Source: Dermatemys mawii (Eukaryota > Chordata > Testudines > Dermatemydidae). Taken from it: a DNA stretch of 64,000 bases. The stretch spans positions 15,432,293 to 15,496,292 of the forward strand of contig ML677365.1 in assembly GCA_007922305.1 (NCBI GenBank), in the 5' to 3' direction. The position numbers and the translations under genes were made by a program. The notes beneath the pieces are model-generated. The model saw only the letters and a program-made list of their open reading frames with translations. It searched no databases and was not told where the DNA came from. This document shows, piece after piece, positions 35,041-47,120 of this stretch. The first letter of the stretch is position 1; each line of letters opens with the position of its first letter.

Positions 35041-38000
35041 GCATACACTGTAGGTCTTGGTATTAAGAACCCATCATTAAGAACTTGTATAGACTTGGAT
35101 AAAAAAAGGTGCTATCTGAATTTTTTAAATTAAAACTTAGATTCCGATGTAAATCACATGATTCCAACAGCTAGGGTAGAGGCACAAGTCTATAGTGCTT
35201 ATACTTTATGCCAGCCCTCATACCTCAAAGGGACAGATGTACCTTATCTAACACAATGATTCTGAACTAAGAAAACTCCTCATGAAGGAATCCAGATATT
35301 GTCCCAGAAATAGCTCATGGAACACAAGAATCCATCAAGAATCTGAATTTTCATCCCATAGAACACTGTGAGCAAATTATATTTGTTCTTAAAAAGAAAG
35401 AAGAGTCAAAATATTAAAATTATGCTCCACAGACCTTCAATTCAGAAATGTCAAAGCATTTCATTTTGATATTTTCATTCAAAACTAAAGCTTTTCATCA
35501 TCCCTGATTCAAAATGTTTCTTTTCATTTTGTGAAATCAAAATATGCTTTGGCTTGATTAAACATTAATCTATCTGAGCTATGGCAATGCCTCATGCTAT
35601 GAATCTCCTTTATGGGTCAGGCTTCCCAATGGACTTCCATGATACACAAGGCAGTAGAACATGAAGGGGACCATGGTGCATCTTCAGAGATGTAGCCAGA
35701 AGCTCATCCCATAGAGGTGAATGGGGCATCAGGCACCTGTCCCACAATTCTCAGGAAGTACTGAAATAGGTAAATCAGACACAAATGAATGCTGAACTGA
35801 CCAGAAACTGAACATTTCAATTTGGTTCAACAAACTGAAATATTTTCATTATGGTCAACCCAAATTGAAATTTTTTGTTTTGACTTTCCCAGTGGTAAAT
35901 CAAATCAAAACTAAAATTTTCCTGACAAAAATTTGTACTTTGCAAAAACTGCATTTTTCATTTAAAAAAAAAAAAAAAAAAGATGAAAAATTCTTGATCA
36001 TCTCTATGTAACAGACATGGTCTTTCCTCAAGTTGATTTTGATTACAAAACCGTAACCTTTGATAACACCACATCATAACAAAAAGCTACTCATGGAGAA
36101 GTGAATCTCTGTTAATATTACAACAGCCACTTGGAAAGTTTACTTTATTATTTTATTTTTTATTGTGGGACAAAGCAGTGATAGTTACAATAATCTGAAT
36201 GTGGTTAATAAACTACAATTTTATTAGCCACAGTTGTGAGCAGTACATTCATAGTTACATCATAAAAAAAGGACATGATAACACACCAGTACCTCGGTGG
36301 CTCTAAAGAGGGAAAGTCATTTCCAAATAAAATAGTACGTTAACAGCAACTTTATATTTAGGAAGAAAAGCTTGTTGTATACAAGCTTAAATAAGTAACT
36401 TAAGTAAGTTCTTACAAAGAGACCCTCCACTGTAACTCCATTAAACATTGTTTCTTCTAACCTTCACATGATAAATTAATATTTCTTCACTCTCTAAACA
36501 ACTCCAGTAAACTAGAACATCACAATAAAGCAGGAAATGTCATTTTATTTATGCATAAATTAAATCTCAACAAAAGTTTACCATGGCTGTTGATCATAAT
36601 GAAGTCATATCACTACTGTATGTAACTGACACACTGACCTATTCTGTCCACCAGATGCTTAGTAAAGCAGGCTAGTAAAGGGAATTAGAAAGTTCACTGT
36701 TGGGTAAAACACATTTCTCTGATGCCGGCTAAATATTTACCTAGAGTGTTCATTTACTGAACTACCTATAGGCCTAATATTCATCATGAGTATAAGCAAA
36801 CTGCTTGGTTATTTATACATTGCATCAGGTCACAGATATTTTTAGACGTTATTTCAGTTACTTCAAAAAAATCCAAGATTTTAGTATATTGGGGACTTAA
36901 AATAGCTGCAATATTCCAAAAAGCTAAATAGGACCAGATTTTCATATTTGATAAAATGATCAAGTTTCTTTTGTTGTCTTCAGGGAAGTTCTCTACAAGT
37001 GTACATTTACCATTACTTAATAGCTTGAGTTCAAAATTTAAAATGATTGGAGACTGGGTGATTCAGCATTTTGATAACAGCATATCACCAACTTCTTTCC
37101 AATCAATTGCAAGGTAGGATGTGAGATTTCTAGTTGAAAGAGAGTATGGGTGCACACTTGAAAAGGGGTCACATTTATCATTTTTACAGAAAAGAAGCGC
37201 TTCTCTCTTCCCCTCTCCCGAATCACCTCATCAGAGTGGTAATGGTGAGTTTCATTTTAAAAAGATATGGGGTATGTTTCACTGCATTTATAAGCCGCCT
37301 TCACTGCTTTGTGTGTTTGTTTTGTTTTGTTATGGGTGACTTGCTAAACTGTGCATTTTAAAATTAGTTTACAGAAGCAATTGCTTTAGAAAAGATACTT
37401 CATGAAGTAAGTCAAAGGTAATAACTAAATCTATATTATTTCTGAAGTGCCCATCACCCTGGTATGAAATAAAACTGTCAAAATTGGATCAGACCCTCCA
37501 ACCAAAAAAAATCCCCTTTTCCAAAGGAGGCAAGTTATAGTCTCTGTCTAATTCTGAACTTGAGAGAATTAACAGAACTTTTTTCCTTTAGGCATTTTTA
37601 AAAGCCTTTACTGGAGAAAGGACACCTCACATAATTTTTCCACTTCAAAAATCTGTGATTATACCCATTCTGAAATAGTACCTTTTACTATAATGAGGAG
37701 CTAAGAAACACATTCCAACTAATTTAGCTAGGCTTTCATCCACCAACAAATGAGGAAAAACTATTTCCTCTATCAGGAAATATTGCTAAAAGCATTACTT
37801 TACCTTTTTCTTGTTATACTGTACCAATCCAAAGTATTCATTCACTCAACTTCATGAAACAAAACTGCTTAGATTTTGATCTCCGTTGGACTGGTATAAA
37901 TCTGGAATAACTAATAAAACAGTGGAGTTATTTCAGATCTACACCAGCATAACTGGGATGAGAATCTGGCCCTAAAACTCAAGGAAATATGCCAAATAGA

Positions 38001-38109
38001 AGAAATAAATCCCTTCACAAGCTTCCTGAACCCAAAGTAATTGATTATGGGTATTTTATTTTCTATTGTAACATATTAAGAAAAAAGTCTCACTAGCATC
38101 CACTAAAAT
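35041..38109. other. AT-rich intron, nothing clear
   Basis: 35450-35970 is rich in aaaattt/tttcatttt motifs and may be an old repeat (gaaattttttgttttgactt, tttcattttgtgaaatcaaa). No gene was recognised. Confidence 0.45.
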
Positions 38110-39140
38110 GAAAGACGCTGAATCACAGAAAGGTAGGACTGGAAGGTACCTTGAGAGGTCATCTACTCCAGTCCTCTGCACTCAAGGCAAGACTACGTAG
38201 TAACCAGACCATTCCTGACAGCCATTTCTATGACTTGTTCTTAAAACCCTCCAATAATGGAGGTTCCACAACCTTCCCTAGAAACTAGTTCCAGCGCTTA
38301 AATACCCTGATATCTAGGAATTTTTTCCTAAATCTCCCTAATGCAATTTAAAGACCATTGCTTCTTGTTCTATGATCAGAGGCTAAGAAAAACAATTTTT
38401 CCACCTCTTCTCTGTAACAACCTTTTATGTACAGGAAAACTGTTGTGTCCCCTTTCAGTCTTCTCTTCTCCAGACAAAACAAACCAATTTTTTTTCAATC
38501 TTTCCTCACAGATCATGTTTTCTAGAACGATGATTATTTTTTGTTGCTCTTCTCTTCACTTTCTCCAATTTGTCCACATCTTACATAAAATGCAGTACCC
38601 AGAACTGAACACAATACTCCAGTTGAGGCCTTATCAGCATGGAGTAGAGTGTATTACTTCTTGTGTATTGCTTGCAACACTCCTGTTGATACATCCCAGA
38701 ACGATGTTTGGTTTATTTGCAACAGCATTACACTGTTGACCCATCTTTTGCTTGTGACCCATTGAATCCCCCAGATCCCTTTCTGAAGTTCTACTTTCTA
38801 GGCAGTTGTTTCCCATTTTGTATGTATGCAATTGTTTGTTCCTTCCTAAACAGAGTACTTTGCATTTGTCCTTACTGAACTTCCTCCCATTTACTTCAGA
38901 CCATTTCTCCAGTTTATCCAGATCATTTTGAATTTTTATCCTGGCCTTCAAAACACTTCCGACTTGGTATTGTCCATAAACGTTGTAAGTGTACTCTCTA
39001 CGTCATTATCTAAATCATTTATGAAGATATTGAACAGAACAGAACAGAACGGGACTCAGGATCAATCCCTGCGACACACCACTCAATGTTACTTTCCTGC
39101 TTGACTGTGAACCGATAAGTACTTCAGTTTCGCAGTTCTA
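38110..39140 (-). mobile_element. CR1 LINE, 5'-truncated, antisense, with RT remnant
   Basis: The low-coordinate end is the CR1 3' end in reverse (ttgagaggtcatctactcca). Minus-strand frame 38634-38951 reads LDKLEKWSEVNGRKFSKDKC, then KVLCLGRNKQ, ESRTSERDLGDSM and NIVLGCINRSVAS, the conserved C-terminal segment of CR1 ORF2. Frameshifts interrupt it elsewhere. About 1 kb is present. The 5' end is lost, as expected for LINE insertion. Confidence 0.92.
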
Positions 39141-39849
39141 ATATAAAATATATTTCCTACATTTACCAAAGGAAAGTTTTCTCTGTATTTACTGTAAGAA
39201 ATGTATTCGTAAACTATCACAATGTAAATGAACAAACAAAATTACTATGGCAAATTCAGAAGTAAAGTAATGTACTAATCTAAAAATAGAAAGAATTTGT
39301 CTTATTCTGGAAAATAAAAAGAAGCATTAAAGCAAATGTCATGAAAAACTGTGACTACTCTTACAACACAAAATAAAGGAATAACTCAGAGTCAGTAAAA
39401 TATCTTATAAGATTAAAAGCTGAGAACCCGCCATCCACATAGGAAATTACAGGGGGAGGGGGGGAAGGAGAGGGGAGTCTTTCACTCAGCTACTTGAAAT
39501 AGCAACTCCATAAAAGAAACAGGATAACATTTATGCTCCCTTATATACACTTCAAAGGCCGTTCTGCTCTATAAGCGATTCTACTGAAATAGCACTGTGA
39601 GAGGTCAGTGTTTCTATCTTGATCTCCATAACAAACTTGTTCAGTTTAAAAGTTCAAAGGTGTTCCCTTCTCCTACAACACCTCCAACTACCAGCCCTAC
39701 AAATTCACCAAATTGAGCATGAGACCCAAGCATCAAGGTGCCTTCTTTCTATCTCATTCCTCATAACTGGAGTAAGATTTTTATCCAATTCTGTCCTGAA
39801 CCCTGTTGTTTTTAAACAGGGATGCACCATAGTAAACAAGTGCACAATT

Positions 39850-40035
39850 TGGCCTTGAAATGTCAATGATGTGCAAACTAGAAGCTGGGAATGAGCGACA
39901 GGAAATGGATCGCTTGATGATGACCAGTTCTGTTCATTCCCTCTTGGGCACATGGCATTGGCCACTGTCGGAAGACATTGTACTGGACTAGATGGACCTT
40001 TGATCTGACCCAGTATGGTCGTTCTTATGTTCCTA
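39850..40035 (+). mobile_element. CR1-type 3' end
   Basis: tggccactgtcggaagacat, tggactagatggacctttga and ctgacccagtatggtcgttc followed by ttatgttc is the typical reptile CR1 3' tail, including the start of its short tandem end repeat. Confidence 0.75.
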
Positions 40036-40298
40036 AACCAGAATAGAATCCAGCTTCTGCTCCCAGACCTGTTTTGACTCAGCAGTACAATGAAGTATTA
40101 AAACTTATTTTTATCACTGAAACAAGCAAACAGAGATTATAAGGAACGTATCTATTCAATACGAAGATCCCATTTTCATCTTATTCTTCTAAACAGGATC
40201 ACACCTAGAAATAAAAAGGAAGCAGGTCCTGAATCAGATCAACAGTTGTGTTTTGCTCTTGATTCTCTTGAAAATGTGAGGTTGCATTCTTCCAAAAC

Positions 40299-40372
40299 TT
40301 GCAATTGTATTATACTAATGGTGTAAATGTTAATCTATATACATGTGTACAATATTTATATATTTTACAATG
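40299..40372 (+). repeat. Unclassified repeat, copy 1
   Basis: gcaattgtattatactaatg followed by gtgtaaatgtt and atacatgtgtacaatattta. A second copy in inverted orientation lies inside the Penelope element at about 41826-41882. Both translate to a similar peptide, YYTxGVNVxLYTCxQYL. Confidence 0.7.
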
Positions 40373-40579
40373 TTCCACGTATTTATTAATTTGTGAAAGT
40401 GACAGGATGTTCTCTCATATCCCCACTTATTTTGATATAAGTGATATAATTTCCATCAGGAAGACGTTACCGACCTTTTACAGTAACTGGAGCTCTTTGA
40501 AATATGTCCTCCTAAAAATGCTCAACATCAAAATGTGTGCACCTGTACACTCTGGCTCAGAAATTTTTCATCAGTAGCA

Positions 40580-41205
40580 TCCACAAGTCTATATACTTGT
40601 GTTCCAGTAGGAGAGCATATAGGGAGGAGTGGACCTGCCACCATTCCGGTTCCTTCTTAACCATGGAAATCCAATGAGTGGCTCTGCAACAGAGGGGAAG
40701 AAAGGTGGGTAGCAGAGCACCCAAAAAAGGGACAACTTTTAGAGAATTCCAGTTAAGGGTAAATAACCTCTAATTTTTTCTAGTAGTATTCCTGTGGGTG
40801 TCCCACATCAAGAGACTCCCAAGCAATACTGTCACTTTGGAGATGGATTCATTACACATTATAGAACAGCATCACCAAAAGCTGCATCAGTTCTGGAAAA
40901 AGTCTCAAGAGTGCAGTGCTGGAAGAACTTGTGTATATTAGACCAGGTGGCTGCTGTGCAAATGTCTGGGATAGGTATGTTTCTCAGCAGAGCAACAGAG
41001 GTGGATTGAGCCCTGGTAGAGTGAGCAATAGCTCTGAGGGGGTGAACACCGGCAACTTTATAACAGGTTAAGATACATCCTGCAATCAACAGTATTTGAG
41101 TGGAAATCACCTGTCCTTTCATACATTTTGCACTTGAGATAAGAAGTCTGGGTAAAGACCTCCTGTCTAAGTAAAAAGCAAGAGCTCTTCTTACATCTGC
41201 AACAG
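40580..41205 (-). mobile_element. DIRS-type retrotransposon remnant, 3' (recombinase) part
   Basis: Contains the tyrosine recombinase end on the minus strand. To its left is a terminal-repeat-like stretch with attcctgtgggtgtcccac (about 40783). The opposite end of the element (about 43360-43395, minus strand) has ttcttatggatgctccac, so the two ends are inverted repeats, as in DIRS elements. It continues at 42263-43400 after a Penelope insertion. Reverse transcriptase and RNase H parts are missing. Confidence 0.75.
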
Positions 41206-41215
41206 AGACCAACAC
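40859..41215 (-). pseudogene. DIRS tyrosine recombinase, C-terminal fragment
   Basis: Minus-strand frame reads SVADVRRALAFYLDRRSLPR, then STQILLIAGCILTCYKVAG, then IAHSTRAQSTSVALLRNIP, DICTAATWSN and FFQHCTLETF. The HSTR box supplies the His-x-x-Arg of tyrosine recombinases, and the terminal ATWSNIHKFFQHC matches the region of the second His/Trp and the catalytic Tyr area in vertebrate DIRS1-like elements. The recombinase integrates circular DIRS DNA without an integrase. The 5' part is replaced by the Penelope insertion at 41206. It is a fragment without its RT partner and is presumably inactive. Confidence 0.85.
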
Positions 41216-42262
41216 CTACAAAATCTTCACCAACCATTCTTAAAACCGCAATACCCACATGAGGAAATAAGGAAACAGATAAACAGGGCCAGACATGTAC
41301 CTAGAAGCCTCCTGCTGCAAGACAAACCCAAGAAAGAAACCAACAGACCACCACTGGCCATCACCTAGAGTCCTCAGTTAAAACCTCTCCAACACATCAT
41401 CAGTGATCTACAACCCATCCTGGACAACGATTTCTCACTTTCACAGGCCTTGGGAGGAGGCCAGTCCTTGCCCACAGACAACCTGCCAACCTGAAGCAGA
41501 TTCTCACCAGCAACCACACACTGACCCATAGCAACTCTAACTCAGGAACCAATCCATGCAACAAACCTCGATGACAACTCCGCCCACATATCTACACCAG
41601 CAACACCGTCACAGGACCCAACCAGATCAGCCACACCATCGCTGGTTCATTCACCTGCACATCTACCAATATAACATACGCCATCATATGCCAGCAATGC
41701 CCTTCTGCTACATAAATTGGCCAAACTGGACAATCCCTATGTAAAAGGATAAATGGACACAAATCAGATATTAGGAATGGCAATATACAAAAGCCTGTAG
41801 GAGAACACTTCAACCTCCCTGGACATAAATACTGTGCACATGTATAGAGAGTAACATTTACACCACCGGTATAATACAATACACTTCAATCTCCCATAGC
41901 AGATTTAAAGACAGCCATATTGCAGTAAAAAAACTTCAAGACCAGACTTCAAAGAGAAACTGCTGAGCTCCAGTTCATCTGCAAATTCAACACCATCAGG
42001 TCTGGACTTAATATAGACTGTGAATGGCTCGCCAATTACAAAAGCAGTTTCTCCTCTCTGGGTGTTCACACCTCCAGATCAGCTGCTGGAAGTGGGCCTC
42101 ACCCCCCGACTGAATTTACCTTGCTTTCTTGCCTGCATATTTATACCTGTCTCTGGAGATTTCCACAACATTCACCTGATGAAGTGGTCTTAGCCTATAA
42201 GGTGATACAAGACTCTTTGTTGTTTTTGCAGGTCCATACTAACACGGCCACCCCTCTGATAC
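41206..42262 (+). mobile_element. Penelope-like element, 5'-truncated, inserted in DIRS remnant
   Basis: agagaccaacacctacaaaa to cggccacccctctgatacta corresponds to about 14457-15530 of the full element. Frame pieces include HPFL-type linker, RSLLLQDKPKKETNRPPLA, a damaged GIY-YIG core (ATXIGQTGQ region with TAA at about 41715) and ETAELQFICKFNT. It is more diverged than the other two copies. A foreign ~55-bp repeat sits inside it at 41826-41882. Confidence 0.88.
41826..41882 (-). repeat. Unclassified repeat, copy 2, inside the Penelope element
   Basis: Reverse complement of 40299-40372 with several differences. It is flanked by acacttcaacctccc (about 41806) and acacttcaatctccc (about 41881), which look like a 15-bp target duplication with one mismatch. 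The flanking Penelope sequence resumes at agatttaaag. Confidence 0.7.
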
Positions 42263-43400
42263 TAGATATCAGTGTGGAGTGTCTCTCAGTACCCCGTGAG
42301 AGTGACTCAGGCTCCTCCTAGATCCGAAGATCCTTATGGGTCAAAAGACTGGATGGCACACAAATGACATCAGTACTCAGAGTATCTGGTGGTACCGGAG
42401 ACAGCACCAAACTACAGTCCTTCACATTTGGTTGCTGGCTGCACCAACAATAATTTCAGCCCGGATCTGGAGTTCGTATGTCTCAGTGCTGACATAGATA
42501 CTGCTTTTAGTAGTTTACCAGATGGGTTCTCAGAATGTGGCACGATCGTCTTAGCCAGTGCTATGGCCTCAGTACCTGATGGGATGGGAACCTTCGCAGT
42601 ATCTGCAACAAGATGCGAGTTCGCCCGAGACGCAGATCAAGATGATTTTCCCCTCTCTCTTCCTGGGAAAAAGGCCTTCTCTTCTTCAATGATTTAAGTG
42701 GTTCCAAAGGGCCCCCAGTGTCTTTGCTTACAGTCTCAGTAGGGACAGTCACAAGAGGTCTCTAACAATCCAACAAACTGGGGTGACTCAAACCCCACAG
42801 ATCTCAGCAAACACTGCATTAACAGCAGTTTGATCCTATCCTCCCTCAGTTTACAGTATCTACTCCAACGGTGAGTAGAGCTTATATTTGGAAGGGGCAT
42901 AAGACTCCCTAAGGCATCAGAGGCAGCCTGAATGTCCATTGCTGGGGGCGGAGTGGATGGACAAGGAAGGAAGACCTGGGACAGGTCTGGAAAGGTTTGC
43001 AACTTAGGGTCTTGGGGATAACCCATACTCAAAACCATGGATCAAAGGCCCAAATCAGGCCAAAAAAAGAAGAGGGAGAAAACACCCTTTTAAAAAGTAC
43101 CAATTGTGCAAAACACAAATAAAGAGAAATATACTAAGAAAAAGAAATGGTAGTGAGAGGGGTAGCAAGATATGTTAGCAGACATCATGATGCTCCATCT
43201 CAAGCCTCAGGCAGCTGAGAAAGAACTGAGGGGTGGCAAGTCCATTCTTCCCCATGTGCTCCTGTACCAGAGCAAAAGGATGTTGAAGGCACATGCACAG
43301 ACACACAGACATTGCGGATGAAAAATTCCCAATACAGAGTGCACAGATGCATATACATCCTTATGTGGAGCATCCATAAGAACACTGCTCAAAGAACTTG
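42263..43400 (-). mobile_element. DIRS remnant, 5' terminal repeat and gag-like region
   Basis: On the minus strand the left terminus has agttctttgagcagtgttct and tatggatgctccaca. A gag-like region follows, open at 42736-43038 (MVLSMGYPQDPKLQTFPDLS) and 42561-42752 (KSLKKRRPFSQEERGEN). Farther on, several ggtac(c/t)g-bearing Ser/Arg-type codons fit a DIRS gag tail. I assign gag from context and from similarity to turtle DIRS sequences I remember, not from a clear domain. Frameshifts are present. Confidence 0.55.
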
Positions 43401-45464
43401 TAAGTACTCTATACAGTGTATGATGCTGTACAGATATAAGATGACAGGTTCCTGTGAGCTAATAAAAATAAAAAACATAAATCCATGAATTCTGAAGTCA
43501 CATTGTGGGAAGAAAAAAAAATGTTAAGTGGAAACTAATAATGACCTGGGTAAGCTTATCCAACGTTTTAAACTTAACACAGAGATTAACGTACAACGAA
43601 ACTGCCTCATTTCAGGGGCAAGGAAATAAACAAAAGGAAAATTGTTTTCCTATCCATGTATCCACCTAGCTTATTATACATGTCAGAAATACAAGAGAAA
43701 AATATGACTGCATTGGTTGTTTTTATCATGATAAAAAATATCACCCAATTTTTTCTAAGATAAATGAAGGATATGATAAGAACTCCAAATAAGAATCATA
43801 TTTACACAAGCTTTTATTCAAAATATACTAATTAGGACTCAGCTACATCTGCAACTGCATCTCCATCCATGACTTGCCAACACAGCTGTACTCCTCTGGG
43901 ACAATGCAGCTTATAAAATCCAGACAAAAATGCATGAGACACAGAGATAAAGCTTTAATCGGCAGAAGGGATCTAGCTATGGAATGAGCTCCCACAAGAA
44001 CTCTGGCTAACCCAGAGCTCAGCCATCTTGAGGATGTACTGAAAGACCCTCCCCGGCCCTCTTTCAGGAAGTTTTCCCAGCATTATCAGAGAAGTATGTT
44101 TATTTTTTAAATTATGTATATTTCTACCCAGTCAGAGCCTTCCACAGCAAGAGGTGAAGTGCAGAAGATATAAAATCCACAAGGGACATCACTATGTAGA
44201 TCTAATTTAACTGGGAAGCACTTACTTAATAGAATGTTTGGGGTTACAGAAAAATCCTAGAATACTGTACATTATCTAACTCAGTACTAAAAAATTCTAA
44301 TTGCACAGGGCAAGTAAAATATTAAGTTAGCAGCATCACCACAGCGGTACAGACTGGGCAAGAAATTTGTATCCAGGCTGGTAAATTTTCATGTAAATTG
44401 TGCATACTTTAGCTAATCTTAAATTTATTTGTACATACAACTACCACAATTGTTAATGCAATGCATGCCAAAGGTGTGAAGGGACCATGAAACTTTGATC
44501 ATCCTTTTAAATATAAGGGCAATTCATCTTTACAATTCAATAAAAATAATTCTATTGTATTCACATTCAAAGCCACCATGATTCCGAGTTCCACAAGATA
44601 GTTCACTCTAAGTTCTTCTCCGAAATGTAAAAATTGGTTCCTCTGTCAACAGACCTTTTCCTTGTGTCAAATTCATCATATCCTTTATCTGTACTAAAAT
44701 ACCTATTTTCACTCTGTTTGCAGGTTTTGAAAAGTGAGTTCTGGATTCTATTCCAGCAAGTACAGAACAGAATTATTAACTAAAGTATTGAAATAAGAAA
44801 CTTTAATGTTGGTGCTTCATCGAAGACCTCAACCTTTCATTCAGATTCCAAGTACTCAGCTCTGCAGTTATCACCCAAAAAACATCAAAAAAGACTTAAT
44901 TTTAAATTAAACAGGTTGATCTTAAAATAATTAACATACAAATATGAAATGTTAAAACAGAGTCACTTTTCAGAACACGAGTGTACCGTACTGTAAGGAC
45001 AGAGCTAAACTGTAATTAATCATCTCTGACTGGCCCATATCAGCTGATTCAGTCTCACAGTTCTCCAGCTGCATGACTAGAAAAGTGCCATGTAGATGTT
45101 AAGGCTTGGGTTGAAGCCTAAGCTCTGGAACCTCGGGAGGGGAAAATAGCCTGACATCCTTACAGAAAGGAGAGGGAAGAACCTGCTTTGGGTTTATACA
45201 AATAATGCATGTAGTGTTAATGTTAGCATTTGGCGCGAGTTTACGTATTTTCATGGGCATGACTGATGAGAAATATGTGCATCTGGGATCCAGTGGTTTT
45301 GCTGGCTTTTGATGTGTTATCTGATTTTTTTAACTACAACTTAACTTGCCACTAGCAAATTAAGTTAAATATGAGGTTTGGTTTATATTATAGAGAGAGA
45401 GCACACTGACTGTTATTAAGAACACACCTTTCTTCCTAGTGAAGTCAGCCTTAAAGATTTGAAG
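43401..45464. other. Intron with one LINE-like scrap
   Basis: At about 43975-44080 the plus strand reads LWNELPQELWLTQSS, resembling the C terminus of L2/CR1 ORF2 (LWNSLP...). The rest is unremarkable AT-rich sequence. Confidence 0.4.
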
Positions 45465-45753
45465 CAGGGATTGGCAACCTTGGCACGCAGGACTGCAGGG
45501 TAAGCACCCTTAGCAGGTCCTGCCAGTTTGTTTACTTGCCGTTTCGCCTTGCGCGGCTCCCACTGGCCCTAGTTCACCATCCCGGTCCAAACCACACGGT
45601 GCTGGCCACTGCTTCCCGCAGTCTCCATTGGACCAGGACGGAGTACCGCTGCCAGTGGGAGCTGCAGTTGGTGAAACGGCAAGTAAACAAACCAGCAGTG
45701 CCCACTAAGGGTGCTTACCCTGCGGTCCCACGTACCAAGGTTGTTGATCCCTT
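45465..45753. mobile_element. Foldback hAT-type MITE
   Basis: Ends cagggattggcaaccttg and caaggttgttgatccctt are inverted, and the inverted similarity continues inward (gggtaagcacccttagcagg / cactaagggtgcttaccctg, ttgtttacttgccgtttc). Possible 8-bp duplication atttgaag / atctggag (6 of 8). No coding capacity. Confidence 0.75.
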
Positions 45754-45761
45754 ATCTGGAG

Positions 45762-46140
45762 TATGTCTACACTACAAAATTATGCCAACTTAACTTACGT
45801 CAACATATAGCCACCACAGTTATTAAATCACTTGTGCGCATTCTTGGCTTCTTGTGTGGGCAATGCATGTCCTTCCCCCGGAGCACTTGTATCAATTGTA
45901 TTGTCAGTGTGGTGCATTGTGGGACAGCTCCTGAAGCTAGCAACAATAAATATAAGCAATGCAGAGTCTTCACCGTTATTGCATCGACCATTGACCGAGA
46001 CTCTATGCCGCCACTTGGGGATGTGGTGTTATGAAATCAGCATAGAGAACTTATGTTGGCAGAAGCTAAATTTAAGAGAAGATACTTCAACACCTAGGTC
46101 AGTACAAGGCAGCTTACATTGACTTAATTCAGTGGGTTAC
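45762..46140. mobile_element. MITE-like DNA repeat (tgtctacactac type)
   Basis: gtatgtctacactacaaaat, aacttaacttacgtcaac near the left; acctaggtcagtacaaggc and cattgacttaattcagtggg near the right. It resembles non-autonomous DNA repeats with gtcgac/gtcaac motifs seen also at 847-1119. Open frames here are not genes. Confidence 0.45.
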
Positions 46141-46684
46141 ACCAGGCCTTGGTCCTAATTGTTACTTTGTCTATGAAATGATATCTCTTGATACATGAAG
46201 CCAGTCTCATACCACTGACACATTACAACCTATGGAATTTTAGCACGAAAATTTGCTGTAGCAGAAGTAAAGTTGGGCATCTGACCCCTCCGAAAATAAC
46301 TGGTCACTTGAATGGCCAAATGAACTTTATTTTTTTTATTTTAAAAGCACTAATTTAATAGAACAGTAAAAGCAGTAACCAAAAAAAACAAAAAACAAAA
46401 AGGACAGTACCACCTGATGGTCTCCAACAGGCTTAGCCTTAGATCCTTATGCTTAGTTACTAAAAAGCAAGTTACTTCACTGAGTTATTTTAACTCAGAA
46501 AAAAGTAAAACAATGAAATTAAGTTCTTAAAAAAGAAAATAATTAACTTTTAGCAATATTAGTTTGCATTTAAATGTGAATGTTATTCAAACTGAAGAGT
46601 TAACAAAAGAATAATTTAATTAAACCAAAATAAACACATAGCAACTATAAAAGAAAAAAATTAATGCACTTATGCTCCATTAGA

Positions 46685-46835
46685 AGTGGTGGTGTAGCTG
46701 TGTTCATCCCAGGATATCAGAAAGAAGTGAGTAAGGTAATATCTTTTGTTGAACCAACTTCTGTTGGTGAGAGAGACAAGATTTCAAGCTTACACAGAGC
46801 TCTTCACCTACCCATCTTGTCTCTCTCATGCTAGA
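46685..46835 (+). mobile_element. Terminus of a second Penelope-like family (candidate)
   Basis: ggtggtgtagctgtgttcat, aggtaatatcttttgttgaa and ccaacttctgttggtgagag followed by agcttacacagagctcttc. I recognise this as a repeated PLE-type terminus of reptile genomes. It has the same gtagc(t/c)gtgtt opening as the other family (ggtagccatgttagtctgg). A partial inverted stretch (catcttgtctctctcatgc) follows. Confidence 0.5.
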
Positions 46836-47009
46836 TAGGCAGCCCATCAACCCTTCAAGCAACTTCATGACTGTGTATCTGTTCTCTGTGTTGAGGAAGG
46901 TAATTTAATGAATTTTAATTTAATTTAATGAATTTAATTTAATTGAACCTTCCTCTGCCTCCCCAACTCCCTTCTGCGTTAATTTCTGTATGTTTGTCTA
47001 GCCAGTTCA

Positions 47010-47120
47010 GCTTCTGAGCTCTTCGGAACAGGGACCATGTCTTTTAATTTTGTTTTAACATGATTTGTAAACCTCAACACACACTGACAGCCTGGTATAC
47101 AAATCAAAACATACATACAT
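47010..47120 (+). mobile_element. L3/CR1-like LINE 3' end
   Basis: tgagctcttcggaacaggga, catgtcttttaattttgttt and gcctggtatac match in order the common amniote tail agctctttggggcagggac-tgt...tgt-cctagcac. The copy is old. Confidence 0.5.
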
